Part shown: positions 63,953 to 64,000 of the stretch, one piece after another | Numbering within the stretch: position 1 is the stretch's first letter | Layout: each line of letters starts with the position of its first letter | Source: Tubulanus polymorphus | Taxonomy: Eukaryota; Nemertea; Palaeonemertea; Tubulaniformes; Tubulanidae | Reading direction: 5' to 3' | Length of the DNA stretch: 64,000 nt | Assembly: GCF_964204645.1 (NCBI RefSeq) | Contig: NC_134033.1 | Span: 9,644,231-9,708,230 of the forward strand | Made by a program: the position numbers and the translations under genes | Notes under the pieces: model-generated | Told to the model about the DNA's origin: nothing | What the model saw: the letters and a program-made list of their open reading frames with translations, nothing else | The model's database searches: none

Positions 63953-64000
63953 AGTAATCCGCACAGCGTTTAGATTAATTGGTTGACGGTAATTAGTATG

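Overview
The window looks like nuclear DNA of a marine invertebrate animal. Evidence: one gene with spliced GT-AG exons and kilobase-scale introns, small inverted-repeat elements, tRNA-derived repeats, and a dense mix of animal transposons (APE-type LINE, BEL/Pao, Gypsy, tyrosine-recombinase DIRS/Ngaro type, Mutator-type, THAP- and YqaJ-bearing genes, and a Maverick/Polinton virus-like element). The species cannot be fixed from sequence alone. No ribosomal RNA, CRISPR array or bacterial operon was seen.

Region by region. (1) 1-16,764: mostly non-coding. It holds three exons on + of a small rhodanese (sulfurtransferase) gene: 6,832-6,994, 9,878-10,040 and 14,511-14,565. The first two are homologous, equally long, have the same phases, and cannot be joined to each other without an immediate stop, so they look like mutually exclusive alternatives. 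Only the second carries the catalytic cysteine. The introns hold MITE-like inverted-repeat elements. (2) 16,765-32,990: a transposon graveyard, nearly all on the minus strand: a decayed transposase-like gene, a LINE with part of its reverse transcriptase deleted, a nearly full-length but mutated BEL/Pao element, a Gypsy integrase fragment, and a frameshifted THAP-domain gene on +. (3) 33,161-57,589: AT-rich Maverick/Polinton DNA in two pieces. Piece A (33,161-38,399) carries the protein-primed type DNA polymerase B. Piece B (39,656-57,589) carries an HNH endonuclease, a chromodomain integrase, a packaging ATPase, a major capsid protein and several unknown proteins. Both pieces start with a related palindromic terminus. 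A YqaJ-nuclease gene lies between them. (4) 45,854-53,004: a well-preserved DIRS/Ngaro-type retrotransposon inserted into piece B, with split direct repeats, gag, RT-RNase H and tyrosine recombinase. One splice donor is phase-compatible with three acceptors. (5) 57,584-64,000: a Mutator-type transposase missing its N-terminus at the Polinton junction, then non-coding DNA with short repeats and tRNA-like sequences.

How the pieces fit. Together A and B hold about 16 kb once the DIRS insert is removed, a normal Polinton size, and their gene sets complement rather than duplicate each other. If the segment between the two palindromes (about 33.16-39.66 kb) is read as inverted, the THAP and YqaJ genes become co-oriented and the polymerase end abuts the HNH end through their termini, as in a tandem or circular-junction form. 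Most Polinton genes are broken by frameshifts or stops, so this is an old copy; the DIRS element is much better preserved and must be younger.
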